Below are positions 49,949-59,315 of a stretch of DNA of 64,000 bases, piece by piece (position 1 is the first letter of the stretch; each line of letters opens with the position of its first letter). The stretch comes from Vitreoscilla stercoraria DSM 513 (GTDB lineage: Bacteria > Pseudomonadota > Gammaproteobacteria > Burkholderiales > Neisseriaceae): positions 1 through 64,000 of the forward strand of contig NZ_KB908024.1 of the NCBI RefSeq assembly GCF_000382305.1, given 5' to 3'. Both the position numbers and the translations under genes were made by a program. Below the pieces are notes generated by a model that saw nothing but the letters and a program-made list of their open reading frames with translations, was not told the DNA's origin and did no database searches.

Positions 49949-51790
49949 TTATTCAACAGTTACAGATTTGGCCAAATTGCGAGGCTTGTCGACGTCGGTA
50001 CCACGCGCCAAAGCAGTATGGTATGACAACAATTGCACCGGAATGGTGTGCAAAATCGGTGACAATACGCCGACATGACGTGGGGTGCGAATGACGTGTA
50101 CACCTTCGGAAGCATTGAAATTGCTGTCTAAATCGGTAAACACAAACAATTCACCGCCACGCGCGCTGACTTCTTGCATATTGGCTTTGACTTTGTCGAG
50201 CAATTTGTCGTGCGGTGCAATCACAACCACAGGCATATTTTCGTCTACCAAAGCCAACGGACCGTGTTTTAATTCGCCCGCAGGATATGCTTCGGCGTGG
50301 ATGTAAGTGATTTCTTTGAGTTTCAAAGCACCTTCCAAAGCCACAGGATAATGAATGCCACGACCTAAGAACAATGCGTCAGATTTTTTGGCAAATTGCT
50401 GTGCCCAAGTGACGATTTGTGGCTCTAAATTCAAAGCGTGTTGAATGTCGCCCGGCAATTGGCGCAATTGTTCCACATAATCGTGTTGCTGTTGCTCATT
50501 CACATGACCACGCAAAACGCCTAAAGTTACAGACAAGCCAAACAAAGCCACCAATTGCGTGGTGAAGGCTTTGGTCGATGCCACGCCAATTTCAGCACCT
50601 GCACGCGTGTAAAACACCAATTCGCTTTCGCGTGGCAAAGCGCTTTCCATCACGTTACAAATCGACAAACTGTGGGTGTGACCCAAAGATTGTGCGTATT
50701 TCAACGCTTCCATTGTGTCCAAAGTTTCGCCTGATTGGGAAATGGTCACCACCAATTGTTTTGGATTGGCAATCACGTCACGGTAGCGGTATTCACTGGC
50801 AATTTCGATGTCGGTTGGAATTTTGGCGATGCTTTCTAACCAATATTTGGCGGTCAAGCCTGCGTAATAGGAGGTGCCGCACGCCAAAATTTTGATGCTG
50901 TCGATTTCAGCAAACACTTCGGCAGCTTTTTCGCCAAAAATTTCAGGACGAAACACATCATTGATCAATACTTCAGCAGTATCTGCAATGGCTTTTGGCT
51001 GCTCGTGGATTTCTTTTTGCATGAAGTGGTTGTAAAGACCCAACTCCAATGATGCCAAAGACAATTCCGAAACGCGCACAGTACGCTCGGCAACTTGGCG
51101 GTTTTTGTCAACCAAGATATCGATGCCATTGGTTGATAATTTAGCAATGTCGCCATCTTCTAAAAACACCACGCGGCGCGTTTGAGAAATCACTGCCGAT
51201 ACGTCAGAGGCGATAAAGGTTTCGTTTTCACCCAAAGCCACCAACAATGGACAACCCATGCGGGCTGTAATCAATTGGTCTTGCTTGTCAGTAGCAATCA
51301 CGCCAATGGCATAAGCACCATGAAAATGTTGACAAGCGGCCTGTACCGCAGCGAACAAATCACCTTGTGCAGCATGGGTGTATTCGTAATGAATGGCATG
51401 GGCGATGACTTCAGTATCGGTTTGTGAGGTGAACTCATAACCCAAAGCTTGCAAGCGTTCACGTTCGGTTTCAAAGTTTTCAATGATGCCGTTGTGAACC
51501 ACTGCAATCAAGCCGCCTGAGATGTGAGGATGGGCATTCGGTTCTGTCACGCCGCCATGGGTTGCCCAGCGCGTATGACCGATACCCAACAAGCCATTCA
51601 AACCGACTTCTTGTGCTGCTTCTTCCATCAAAGCCACACGACCTGTACGGCGCACACGTTCAATGCTGTTGCCTGTATTGACGGCAATGCCAGAAGAGTC
51701 GTAACCACGGTATTCTAGGCGTTTTAAGCCATCAACTAAAAATTCCACCACATTGGTGTCTTGGCGAATGGCGCCAACAATGCCACACAT
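49949..51790 (-). CDS. glmS: Glutamine-fructose-6-phosphate aminotransferase
   Basis: 613 residues. The N-terminal nucleophile Cys2 (MCGIVGAI) hydrolyses glutamine; two SIS domains follow (ACGTSYYAGLTAKYW; SQSGETLDTMEALKYA; FLGRGIHYPVALEGALKLKE); the end NLAKSVTVE is standard. It makes glucosamine-6-phosphate for cell wall and LPS. glmU lies 45 bp upstream on the same strand. I see no glmS ribozyme or clear sRNA site in that gap. Confidence 0.97.
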   Translation of the reverse strand: MCGIVGAIRQDTNVVEFLVDGLKRLEYRGYDSSGIAVNTGNSIERVRRTGRVALMEEAAQEVGLNGLLGIGHTRWATHGGVTEPNAHPHISGGLIAVVHNGIIENFETERERLQALGYEFTSQTDTEVIAHAIHYEYTHAAQGDLFAAVQAACQHFHGAYAIGVIATDKQDQLITARMGCPLLVALGENETFIASDVSAVISQTRRVVFLEDGDIAKLSTNGIDILVDKNRQVAERTVRVSELSLASLELGLYNHFMQKEIHEQPKAIADTAEVLINDVFRPEIFGEKAAEVFAEIDSIKILACGTSYYAGLTAKYWLESIAKIPTDIEIASEYRYRDVIANPKQLVVTISQSGETLDTMEALKYAQSLGHTHSLSICNVMESALPRESELVFYTRAGAEIGVASTKAFTTQLVALFGLSVTLGVLRGHVNEQQQHDYVEQLRQLPGDIQHALNLEPQIVTWAQQFAKKSDALFLGRGIHYPVALEGALKLKEITYIHAEAYPAGELKHGPLALVDENMPVVVIAPHDKLLDKVKANMQEVSARGGELFVFTDLDSNFNASEGVHVIRTPRHVGVLSPILHTIPVQLLSYHTALARGTDVDKPRNLAKSVTVE

Positions 51791-51835
51791 AGCTGTATTC
51801 CTTAAAATTTTTTGAATGATTCAAGTAAGATGGGG

Positions 51836-53200
51836 TTATTTGTTTTGTTTTTCAGGACGCTTCCAATTGGCAATATTGGTTTGGCGTGCACGACCGATGC
51901 TCAAATGGTTTTCTGGGCAATCTTTGGTAATCACGCTGCCTGCGCCTGTGGTCACTAAGTTGTGGATGGTGACAGGTGCCACCAACATCGAACCTGAACC
52001 GATACGAACATGGTCACCGATGGTGGTTTTGAATTTGTTCACACCATCGTAATTGCAAGTAATTGTACCTGCACCGATGTTAGATTGGGTGCCAATTTGG
52101 GCATCGCCAATATAACTTAAATGGTTGACTTTAGAGCCGTTGCCAATTTGGCTGTTTTTCACTTCGACAAAATTGCCAATGTGAACATCGTTGCCTAATT
52201 GTGCATTAGGGCGCAAGCGTGCAAATGGGCCAATGCGAGCATCTGTGCCGACAACGCAATCGCTTAAATGGCTAAATGGTGCGATTTGGCAGCCTGAACC
52301 AATGGTAGCATTGTTCAAAACGCAGTTGGCACCAATGTGAACATCATCGCCTAAGACGCAATCGCCTTCGATAACGACATTGACATCAATGATGCAGTCT
52401 AAACCATGTTGCAAAGTGCCACGCAAATCAAAACGATTAGGATCGCGCAACGTGATGCCCGCGGTCATCAAAGCTTTCGCTTGTTCTGCTTGGTAAATGC
52501 GTTCGATTTCAGCCAATTGCAATTTGTTGTTGATGCCTGCAGCCAAATGGCTTGCACGCACAGTCATGCCATGTACGGTGACACCGTCTTGCACTGCCAG
52601 TGCAATCACATCGGTCAAATAATATTCGCCTTGGGCATTGCTGTTTTGTAAGGTGTTGAGCCATTTTTCCAATTTGGCATTGGGCAAAACCAAAATACCA
52701 GTATTGATTTCTTGAATTTGTTTTTGGTTGGCATCGGCATCTTTTTCCTCGACAATGGCACAAATACCTTGCTCATTGCGAATGATGCGACCATAGCCTT
52801 GCGGCTGCTCTAAAACATCGGTCAACAAACCGACTTCATTGCCTGCCAAATCCAACAATTGTTTTAAAGTGGCTGCATCGGTCAAAGGGACATCACCATA
52901 TAAAATCAAAGTTTTGCCATCTTTGGGTAAATGAGGCAAAGCGCATTTTACCGCATGACCTGTACCCAATTGTTGGTCTTGGATAACCCAAGTCACAGGG
53001 CTCTGGATTTGGTCTTGTACCAATTCTTTGCCATGACCAATGACTACTTGTATAGATGCAGGTTGTAGCGATTGAGCTGTATTGATGACGTGTTGTACCA
53101 ATGGTATCCCACCGATTTGATGTAACACTTTAGGAAGTTTGGAATACATGCGGGTGCCTTTGCCCGCAGCTAAAATCACAATATGTAGCAAGTCATTCAT
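51836..53200 (-). CDS. glmU: Bifunctional GlmU (UDP-GlcNAc pyrophosphorylase / GlcN-1-P acetyltransferase)
   Basis: 454 residues from MNDLLHIVILAAGKGTRMYS. The uridyltransferase domain has AAGKGTRMYSKLPK; from about 250 a left-handed beta-helix of hexapeptide repeats carries acetyltransferase activity. The frame opens with a GTG four codons earlier. It supplies UDP-GlcNAc. Pairing with glmS puts two steps of one pathway in one transcript. A DUS (51851) lies at the 3' end. Confidence 0.96.
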   Translation of the reverse strand: MNDLLHIVILAAGKGTRMYSKLPKVLHQIGGIPLVQHVINTAQSLQPASIQVVIGHGKELVQDQIQSPVTWVIQDQQLGTGHAVKCALPHLPKDGKTLILYGDVPLTDAATLKQLLDLAGNEVGLLTDVLEQPQGYGRIIRNEQGICAIVEEKDADANQKQIQEINTGILVLPNAKLEKWLNTLQNSNAQGEYYLTDVIALAVQDGVTVHGMTVRASHLAAGINNKLQLAEIERIYQAEQAKALMTAGITLRDPNRFDLRGTLQHGLDCIIDVNVVIEGDCVLGDDVHIGANCVLNNATIGSGCQIAPFSHLSDCVVGTDARIGPFARLRPNAQLGNDVHIGNFVEVKNSQIGNGSKVNHLSYIGDAQIGTQSNIGAGTITCNYDGVNKFKTTIGDHVRIGSGSMLVAPVTIHNLVTTGAGSVITKDCPENHLSIGRARQTNIANWKRPEKQNK

Positions 53201-53256
53201 ATACAGCACTTTATGGTTGTTTAATATTTAAATATGAGAAATTGATAGGATGGATT

Positions 53257-53502
53257 TTATGGCCAAGTCACACGCTCAGAAGCTTGCATCTGATTGGCAT
53301 GAGTCATTGTATGGCGTACAGGACGGTATTGGTTGTAATTCATATTGGATGAATAAGTACCATCTTCATAATAGACTGCTTGAGACGCTGAGTGATTGGC
53401 GCGAAAACCCGTGCTACCATCGTCTTTAGTATAGGTGTTCCAGCTACAGCCACTAAGACATGCCAATAAAGTAATGTATAAGAAAATTCTGTATTTTTGC
53501 AT
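53257..53502 (-). CDS. Small lipoprotein, unknown
   Basis: 81 residues, MQKYRIFLYITLLACLSGC with lipobox LSGC. The mature part is Tyr/Asn-rich without cysteine. Start chosen because the longer frame (to 53604) would put the lipobox 50 residues in. Possibly co-transcribed toward glmU, 56 bp away. Confidence 0.65.
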   Translation of the reverse strand: MQKYRIFLYITLLACLSGCSWNTYTKDDGSTGFRANHSASQAVYYEDGTYSSNMNYNQYRPVRHTMTHANQMQASERVTWP

Positions 53503-53952
53503 AAATGTGCCCTGTAACTGCAATCTGTGAACCTTGGATAAGAGATTAAACAATCTAAAATCAGTGGTTATTGGGGTTGTTTGTATGAAATATATCAGTA
53601 TCATGACATATTTTAGGTCGGTTCGTTAAGTGTCTTGGTATGGTTTTACTATGGCTAAAAACATTTCAGTGAGATGGAAAGATATATTTTTTTCTGCTGT
53701 GGATTAAATGCCTATATAAATTAATATCATAAAAGCTTTTTTGTTTGGTTTAGATTGCCATAATCTTTTAAAGAAGACATTTCAATATGCTCAATCTGGT
53801 GAGTCATAATAGGGAATTTACTTTATAAAATGATTTCATCATACTGGACCCAGTATAAAAGCAATATTCTTGGTGTTAAATGAATATGAAAACAGATTCA
53901 ATATTGAATAACGAATGCATTTTTAATAATATTTTCAAGTAGGCAAACCACG
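53503..53952. other. AT-rich intergenic region
   Basis: 450 bp without a supported gene. It contains a near-perfect palindrome (53841-53856) and several TATAAT-like words. It separates the divergent lipoprotein genes. Confidence 0.5.
53841..53856. promoter_or_regulatory. Palindrome ATACTGG-AC-CCAGTAT
   Basis: 7-bp arms with a 2-bp centre, about 100 bp before the lipoprotein gene at 53953. GC-containing arms in AT-rich DNA make chance less likely. Candidate operator; regulator unknown. Confidence 0.35.
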
Positions 53953-54663
53953 ATGAAAAAAATATGGACAATATCTATGGCAGCTTGCGCCATATTGTTG
54001 GGCGCATGTACTAGCCCACATTTGGTGACAGATGCATCAGGTAATGCTTGTCATCTGAATTATACAGAAGTTAAAGCGCAATTTGGTGAGCATTTTGCCA
54101 GACCGTGTGGGCTGGATTTGGAGTCCAGTGAGAATATTTTGCGCGTCAATCAAGAGCCTAAAGCGGTCACATTAATGGCCGATCCTCATTCTTTTGATGC
54201 CACTCATGGTATTTATACCCGTCAAGGTATCGATGAGCGCAGTCAATATTATTGGATGCTGCCATATTCTATGATGAATACCCATGGTGTTACACATTCT
54301 GCCAATATTTTGGAAGCTCGCTGGCACAATCAAGCCCGAGATGAGGTGCGTTTGTTTGTATATGACAAAGCTCAAAAAGACATGAGCAGCATCCAATTTG
54401 AAGTTGATGGGGCGGTGGTTTTAAATCAAGTGGCTACTTGGCCAGCGGAGCAAATCGATGGCAATGACAATCGTCAGTTGTCAAAGCAATATTTTGATGT
54501 GCCTTATGCAGTATTAAAACACATGGCACAAGCCCACCAAGCGAATGTGGTGTTGGGTTTTAGTGATGGCTCGGCTGAAACTTTGGTATTGGTACAGCAA
54601 GGTGAGCCTTCGAATGCTTCTGCAGGTTTGCGTCGCCTTTTTAATGCTATTGAAACCCGTTAA
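53953..54663 (+). CDS. Lipoprotein, unknown
   Basis: 236 residues. MKKIWTISMAACAILLGAC with lipobox LGAC. Two cysteines (NACHLNY; RPCGLDL) flank a short segment near residues 34-56. The rest is a mixed alpha/beta domain with no recognised family. The next gene encodes an Rrf2 regulator 205 bp downstream. Confidence 0.75.
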   Translation: MKKIWTISMAACAILLGACTSPHLVTDASGNACHLNYTEVKAQFGEHFARPCGLDLESSENILRVNQEPKAVTLMADPHSFDATHGIYTRQGIDERSQYYWMLPYSMMNTHGVTHSANILEARWHNQARDEVRLFVYDKAQKDMSSIQFEVDGAVVLNQVATWPAEQIDGNDNRQLSKQYFDVPYAVLKHMAQAHQANVVLGFSDGSAETLVLVQQGEPSNASAGLRRLFNAIETR

Positions 54664-54815
54664 AAAAATCGGAATCAAGTCGATTTTGGATGCTTGAGCG
54701 ATATTCAAGATATTTAAAGTGTTCACTAAAATGACATTTTTGAATGTGATTGAAAAATGCAAATATTAAATTTGAATTTTTTGATGAAACAGATGTCTGT
54801 CGGTACATTATTTAT

Positions 54816-54850
54816 CTTGAATATCCGAACGTATTTTTCGTGTATTCAAG
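54816..54850 (+). promoter_or_regulatory. Spaced inverted repeat before the Rrf2 gene
   Basis: cttgaata (54816-54823) and tattcaag (54843-54850) are exact complements, 19 bp apart, ending 18 bp before the Rrf2 start. It could be an autoregulatory site or leader hairpin. Confidence 0.4.
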
Positions 54851-54868
54851 CACAAAAAAGAGATAAAA

Positions 54869-55303
54869 ATGCAAATTAGCCGATTTACCGATTTGGGTTT
54901 GAAGGTTTTAATCTATCTTAGTTACCATAATATGCCCAGTACGACTATTGCGCGCATCGCAGATGATTTACAGGTTTCAAAAAATCATTTGGTCAAAGTG
55001 GTACATTTTATGGGGCAGCAGCAATGGTTGGTTACCATGCGTGGTAAATATGGTGGGATTGCCTTGGCAAGATTGCCGCAAGAGTATTTTTTGGGTGAAT
55101 TGATTCGGCATTTAGAAAAAAAATATCAGCAAGAATCCATGCAAATGCGCTTAAGCGAGGTGGAATGTGGTGTTTTGCCGATGTTGCATTGTTTGCCTGA
55201 AGTGTTTCAAGAATCCTTAGAAATGTTTTATCAAAGTTTGAATCGCTATAATCTAGCGGATTTGAATCCTGCTCAATACAATGGTTTGCGTTTGAGAGCA
55301 TGA
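54869..55303 (+). CDS. Rrf2-family transcriptional regulator, NsrR-like
   Basis: 144 residues. The winged helix MQISRFTDLGLKVLIYL, then TTIARIADDLQVSKNHLVKV, then GKYGGIALARLP matches NsrR, an Fe-S sensor of nitric oxide. NsrR normally has three cysteine ligands; here only Cys100 and Cys108 exist in the loop. So it may bind a cluster with other ligands, use a thiol switch, or have lost sensing. RBS aaaagagataaaa. The SIMPL gene follows by 18 bp. Confidence 0.8.
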   Translation: MQISRFTDLGLKVLIYLSYHNMPSTTIARIADDLQVSKNHLVKVVHFMGQQQWLVTMRGKYGGIALARLPQEYFLGELIRHLEKKYQQESMQMRLSEVECGVLPMLHCLPEVFQESLEMFYQSLNRYNLADLNPAQYNGLRLRA

Positions 55304-55321
55304 AGATTGTGAGAGGGTAGT

Positions 55322-56014
55322 ATGTTCTATAAATGTATGGGTTTGACATTAAGCTTGTTGTGCGCCAATCATGTTTTGGCAGCAGATGTACATTACAATA
55401 TGGTCAATTTACAGGACGCTGCACAAGTGCAAGTGTCGCAAAATCAATTGACTGTGGTGTTGGCAATCGAATCCAAAGCCGATCAGCGTGATGCTGCCAG
55501 TCGTGACAATACGCTCAAACTGAACCGTGTATTACAAGCCATACAAGCACAAGGCGTGAAAGGTGAGTTGCTCAATCGTTCGGTCAATCAGCAATACGAA
55601 TACACCAACCAATCTCATCAAGCGCGTGGTTGGATGGATGTGGCAAAAGTTCAGATTTACAGTGAAGACAGTGCCAAAATCAATCAATTGGTGGCTGCGG
55701 TACAAAAAGAGGCACGTTTGGAGTCGCAGCAATACGGCTTGACGACTGCGCTCAAACGCCAATATGTGTTGCAAGCGACCGAAGAAGCGGTGGCGAATTT
55801 TCAGCAACAAGCTCAGCAAGTGACCCAAAACCTTGGCGGCAAGCGTTATCGCATTGTCGAATTGAATATTGGTGAGGCGGGGCAATATGAAATGCAGCCA
55901 CGCATGATGATGGCAAAAGGCGCCATGGCAGCAGATGCGGCACCTGTGGCGATGGATATGCCGGGTGAAACCAGCATACGCGTACAAGTCAGTGGCAAAA
56001 TCCAAATACATTGA
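55322..56014 (+). CDS. SIMPL-domain (DUF541) secreted protein
   Basis: 230 residues. A signal peptide (1-20, cleavage near VLA-AD) is followed by a SIMPL/DUF541 domain (GWMDVAKVQIYSEDSAKINQ and the C-terminal SIRVQVSGKIQIH). Family members are periplasmic or outer-membrane proteins, some linked to oxidative stress; molecular role unknown. A Met-rich segment (MMMAKGAMAADAAPVAMDM) near the end is odd. A DUS lies inside (55408). Confidence 0.8.
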   Translation: MFYKCMGLTLSLLCANHVLAADVHYNMVNLQDAAQVQVSQNQLTVVLAIESKADQRDAASRDNTLKLNRVLQAIQAQGVKGELLNRSVNQQYEYTNQSHQARGWMDVAKVQIYSEDSAKINQLVAAVQKEARLESQQYGLTTALKRQYVLQATEEAVANFQQQAQQVTQNLGGKRYRIVELNIGEAGQYEMQPRMMMAKGAMAADAAPVAMDMPGETSIRVQVSGKIQIH

Positions 56015-56026
56015 TTGGTTAAAATG

Positions 56027-56053
56027 AGCGTCCTGTAAATGTTACAGGACGCT
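56027..56053. terminator. Paired DUS terminator
   Basis: agcgtcctgtaa, three bases, ttacaggacgct, then four T; 12 nt after the SIMPL gene. Confidence 0.85.
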
Positions 56054-56203
56054 TTTGTATATGGAACTTGCATATATTAAAACGCCATAGCTTAGATTGA
56101 ATTGGCCGATAGTGGTGTGGATGGTGGTTTGCGGTAGTATTGAAATTCAGGCGATTGCCTACATTTGAAATACCATTGAATGACGAGATAAAGAAAGTAC
56201 ACC

Positions 56204-58231
56204 ATGTCAGAGAATGTTTTGTTGCAATTGCACGATGAACCACGTTATGACGCTATTGAAACGGCTTTGATTGCGCCTGCGATGAAGCAAGCCATGACAG
56301 AAGCACAAGCGGCTATCGAGGCTTTGAAGGCACAAGAGGCGGTCACTTGGGACAATACTGTGACCCGTTTGACCGATATCACTGAAACAGTGGGGCGCAT
56401 TTGGGGTGTGGTGTCACATTTGAACTCGGTGGTCGATACGCCACAATTGCGCACGGTTTACAATGAATTGATGCCTGAAGTGACGCAGTTTTTCACAGCG
56501 ATGTCTTTGGATATTCAATTGTATGAACGCTTTAAAACGATAGCAGCAAGCGAAGCATTTGCACAATTAACCGCAGCACAGCAAAAAAAATTGAACAATG
56601 ATTTGCGTGATTTTGTGTTGTCTGGTGCAGAATTGAATGCCGAAGACCAACAAATTTTTGCTGCTTTGCAAACCGAAAGCGCGCAATTGTCTGCGCAATT
56701 CAGTCAAAATTTGATGGATGCTACCGATGCGTTTGCTTTGTATTTTGATGATGCGAGCGAATTGGCAGGTTTGCCAGAAGATACTTTGGCGATGTTTGCA
56801 GCTGGCGCACAAGCGGAAGGCAAAACAGGTTACAAAATTGGTTTGCAAATCCCACATTATTTGGCGGTGATGCAATACGCAGACAACCGTGATTTGCGTG
56901 AAAAAATGTACCAAGCATACGTGACGCGTGCGAGTGATTTGGGCGATGCCAAATTGGACAACAGCGCCAATATTCAACGCATTTTGGAAATTGCCACACA
57001 GGAAGCCAAATTATTGGGTTTTGATAATTATGCCCAATTGTCATTGGCAACCAAAATGGCAGATACGCCTGAACAAGTCATCACATTCTTGCGTGATTTG
57101 GCGGCCAAAGCCCGTCCATTTGCCGAGCAAGACAAAGCGGAAGTGTATGCGTTTGCCAAAGAGCAATTGAATCTTGACAATCCGCAGCCTTGGGATTTGA
57201 CTTATATCAGTGAGAAATTGCGTGAAGCCAAATATTCATTTTCAGAACAAGAAGTGAAACAATACTTTCCGGTGAGCAAAGTTTTGGCGGGTTTGTTTGC
57301 GCAGATTGATACTTTGTATGGCATCACTTTTGCGCCAAAAACTGTCCCAACTTGGCATAAAGACGTGCGTTATTATGAATTGATGCGCGATGGCAAAGTG
57401 TTCGGTGGCGTGTATATGGATTTGTTTGCACGCGAAGGCAAGCGTGGCGGCGCGTGGATGAATGATTACCGTGGTCGCCGTGAATTGGCAGAAGGTGTGC
57501 AAACGCCGATTGCCTATTTGGTCTGCAATTTCACTCCGCCTGTGAATGGCAAAGAGTCGCGTTTGACGCATGACGAGATTTTGACCATGTTCCATGAAAT
57601 GGGTCACGGTTTACACCATTTGTTGACCAAAGTAGATGAATTGGGCGTGTCAGGTATCAATGGCGTGGAGTGGGATGCGGTAGAGTTGCCGAGCCAATTC
57701 ATGGAAAATTTTGTGTGGGAATTGGATGTCTTGTCAGGCATGAGCGAGCATGAACAAACGGGCGAAGCTTTGCCAAAAGCTTTGTATGACAAAATGATTG
57801 CTGCGAAAAACTTCCAAAGCGGCCTGCAAACTTTGCGTCAAATTGAATTTGGTTTGTTTGACATGATGATTTACGAGCAAGGCGCTTCTGAAACTTGGAT
57901 GCAAGTGTTGGCGGATGTGCGTGCTGAAGTTGCTGTTTTGCCAACGATGCCATACAACCGTTTTGCGCACAGTTTTGGTCATATTTTTGCAGGCGGTTAT
58001 TCTGCGGGCTATTACAGCTATAAATGGGCAGAGTTGTTGTCGGCAGATGCTTACAGCGCATTTGAAGAAACGGATGATGTGGCAGCGATGGGACAGAAGT
58101 TTTGGCAAGAGGTTTTGGCAGTGGGCGGCAGTCGCGATGCGATGACTTCGTTCAAGGCTTTCCGAGGTCGAGAACCACAAATTGATGCCTTATTGCGTCA
58201 TAGTGGTATGTTAGTTGGTGAAGCTGCGTAA
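56204..58231 (+). CDS. prlC: Oligopeptidase A, M3 zinc metallopeptidase
   Basis: 675 residues. The zinc motif HEMGH (His464, Glu465, His468) in TMFHEMGHGLHHLL, and the third ligand in NGVEWDAVELPSQFMENFVW. It degrades signal peptides and other oligopeptides in the cytoplasm. Normal length. RBS gagataaagaaag is weak. Confidence 0.95.
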   Translation: MSENVLLQLHDEPRYDAIETALIAPAMKQAMTEAQAAIEALKAQEAVTWDNTVTRLTDITETVGRIWGVVSHLNSVVDTPQLRTVYNELMPEVTQFFTAMSLDIQLYERFKTIAASEAFAQLTAAQQKKLNNDLRDFVLSGAELNAEDQQIFAALQTESAQLSAQFSQNLMDATDAFALYFDDASELAGLPEDTLAMFAAGAQAEGKTGYKIGLQIPHYLAVMQYADNRDLREKMYQAYVTRASDLGDAKLDNSANIQRILEIATQEAKLLGFDNYAQLSLATKMADTPEQVITFLRDLAAKARPFAEQDKAEVYAFAKEQLNLDNPQPWDLTYISEKLREAKYSFSEQEVKQYFPVSKVLAGLFAQIDTLYGITFAPKTVPTWHKDVRYYELMRDGKVFGGVYMDLFAREGKRGGAWMNDYRGRRELAEGVQTPIAYLVCNFTPPVNGKESRLTHDEILTMFHEMGHGLHHLLTKVDELGVSGINGVEWDAVELPSQFMENFVWELDVLSGMSEHEQTGEALPKALYDKMIAAKNFQSGLQTLRQIEFGLFDMMIYEQGASETWMQVLADVRAEVAVLPTMPYNRFAHSFGHIFAGGYSAGYYSYKWAELLSADAYSAFEETDDVAAMGQKFWQEVLAVGGSRDAMTSFKAFRGREPQIDALLRHSGMLVGEAA

Positions 58232-58252
58232 GAACGGTATTAACTTAGTCTT

Positions 58253-58286
58253 AAAAGTGCTATTGTGCGCGCAATAGCACTTTTTT
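58253..58286 (+). terminator. Terminator after prlC
   Basis: aaaagtgctattg, six-base loop, caatagcactttt plus more T. Confidence 0.85.
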
Positions 58287-58301
58287 ATGGCTTAAAAATT
58301 C

Positions 58302-58934
58302 ATGGAACATTTACAAGTTTTCAAAATTATCATTGCGCTGATGGTGTTGATCAATCCTTTGAGCGCAGCCCCTATTTTTTTAAGTCTGACGCCGTATAAT
58401 TCTGCACGCGAACGTCGTAAAATTGCCCAAACAGCCTCTTTGACTGTGGTGATTGCCATTGCCTTGTTTACGATTTTGGGCGACATGATTTTGAAGGTGT
58501 TGAATATTAGCATCGGCTCATTTCAGGTCGGTGGCGGTATTTTGATTTTGCTCATTGCCATTGCGATGATGAATGCCCAACCCAACCCAACCAAACACAA
58601 TCCCGAAGAAGCACAAGAAGCTGGTACGCGTAACAATATTGCCGTTGTGCCTTTGGCAATTCCAATGTTGATTGGACCTGGTTCAATTTCAACGGTGATT
58701 ATTTATTCATCGACAGCAAGCAGCTGGTGGGGCAAGGCGGAAATTATCATTGCAGGCGCAGTGGTGGCTTGCGTGTGTTATGCAGGTATGTTGGCAGCCA
58801 CACAATTAAGTAAATTATTGGGTGCTACTGGCATTAATATTATTAATCGCATTATGGGCATGGTATTGGCTGCGGTGTCGATTGAAATTATTGCAGGCGG
58901 CCTGAAGAATTTATTCCCTAATTTATTTGCTTAG
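58302..58934 (+). CDS. MarC/UPF0056 family membrane protein
   Basis: 210 residues, six membrane segments. IIALMVLINPLSAAPIFLSL and VPLAIPMLIGPGSISTVIIY are the family signatures. The family was once linked to antibiotic resistance but its role is unproven. It begins 15 bp after a terminator, so the start of its transcript is unclear. Confidence 0.88.
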   Translation: MEHLQVFKIIIALMVLINPLSAAPIFLSLTPYNSARERRKIAQTASLTVVIAIALFTILGDMILKVLNISIGSFQVGGGILILLIAIAMMNAQPNPTKHNPEEAQEAGTRNNIAVVPLAIPMLIGPGSISTVIIYSSTASSWWGKAEIIIAGAVVACVCYAGMLAATQLSKLLGATGINIINRIMGMVLAAVSIEIIAGGLKNLFPNLFA

Positions 58935-58981
58935 TTTTCAATTGTTTTGATGTTAATTGAAAACTAATTGTTACATTGTGC

Positions 58982-59010
58982 TTGACAGCTTTGAAAATCT
59001 TGTTTAATAT
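58982..59010 (+). promoter_or_regulatory. Promoter of the tRNA-Lys pair
   Basis: Perfect TTGACA (58982-58987), 17-bp spacer, TAATAT (59005-59010), 13 bases before the first tRNA. Confidence 0.75.
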
Positions 59011-59023
59011 GCACATCTTTCTT

Positions 59024-59099
59024 GGGTCGTTAGCTCAGCCGGTAGAGCAGCGGACTTTTAATCCGTTGGTCGTTGGTTCGAATCCAACACGACCCACCA
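59024..59099 (+). tRNA. tRNA-Lys (anticodon TTT), copy 1
   Basis: 76 nt with encoded CCA. Acceptor gggtcgt/acgaccc, anticodon loop ctTTTaa, T-arm ggttcgaatcc. First of two identical genes. Confidence 0.97.
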
Positions 59100-59146
59100 A
59101 GAATTTAGATTGATTAACCAGAGCAGTCAATCAGTCAGTTTTACCG

Positions 59147-59222
59147 GGGTCGTTAGCTCAGCCGGTAGAGCAGCGGACTTTTAATCCGTTGGTCGTTGGT
59201 TCGAATCCAACACGACCCACCA
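59147..59222 (+). tRNA. tRNA-Lys (anticodon TTT), copy 2
   Basis: Identical in all 76 bases to the copy 47 nt upstream; the spacer is not repeated. No new promoter is seen, so both are probably cut from one transcript. Confidence 0.97.
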
Positions 59223-59227
59223 AAATC

Positions 59228-59257
59228 AAAAAAGCCTGTCGAAAGACGGGCTTTTTT
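59228..59257 (+). terminator. Terminator of the tRNA-Lys operon
   Basis: gcctgtc-gaaa-gacgggc stem with a GAAA tetraloop, A-run before and six T after. Confidence 0.85.
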
Positions 59258-59315
59258 GTATCTTGAATTTAAAGCGTCCTGTAAATATTCTGTGTTTCTG
59301 TGCATAGGAGTGATG

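Noticed and set aside
49870..50094. Several short frames containing ASCK or FTGR
   Set aside because: These residues are only the translation of the DUS words in the paired repeats and recur wherever they occur.
51791..51835. Possible glmS control RNA between glmU and glmS
   Set aside because: The gap is only 45 bp and shows no ribozyme core or sRNA-like pairing.
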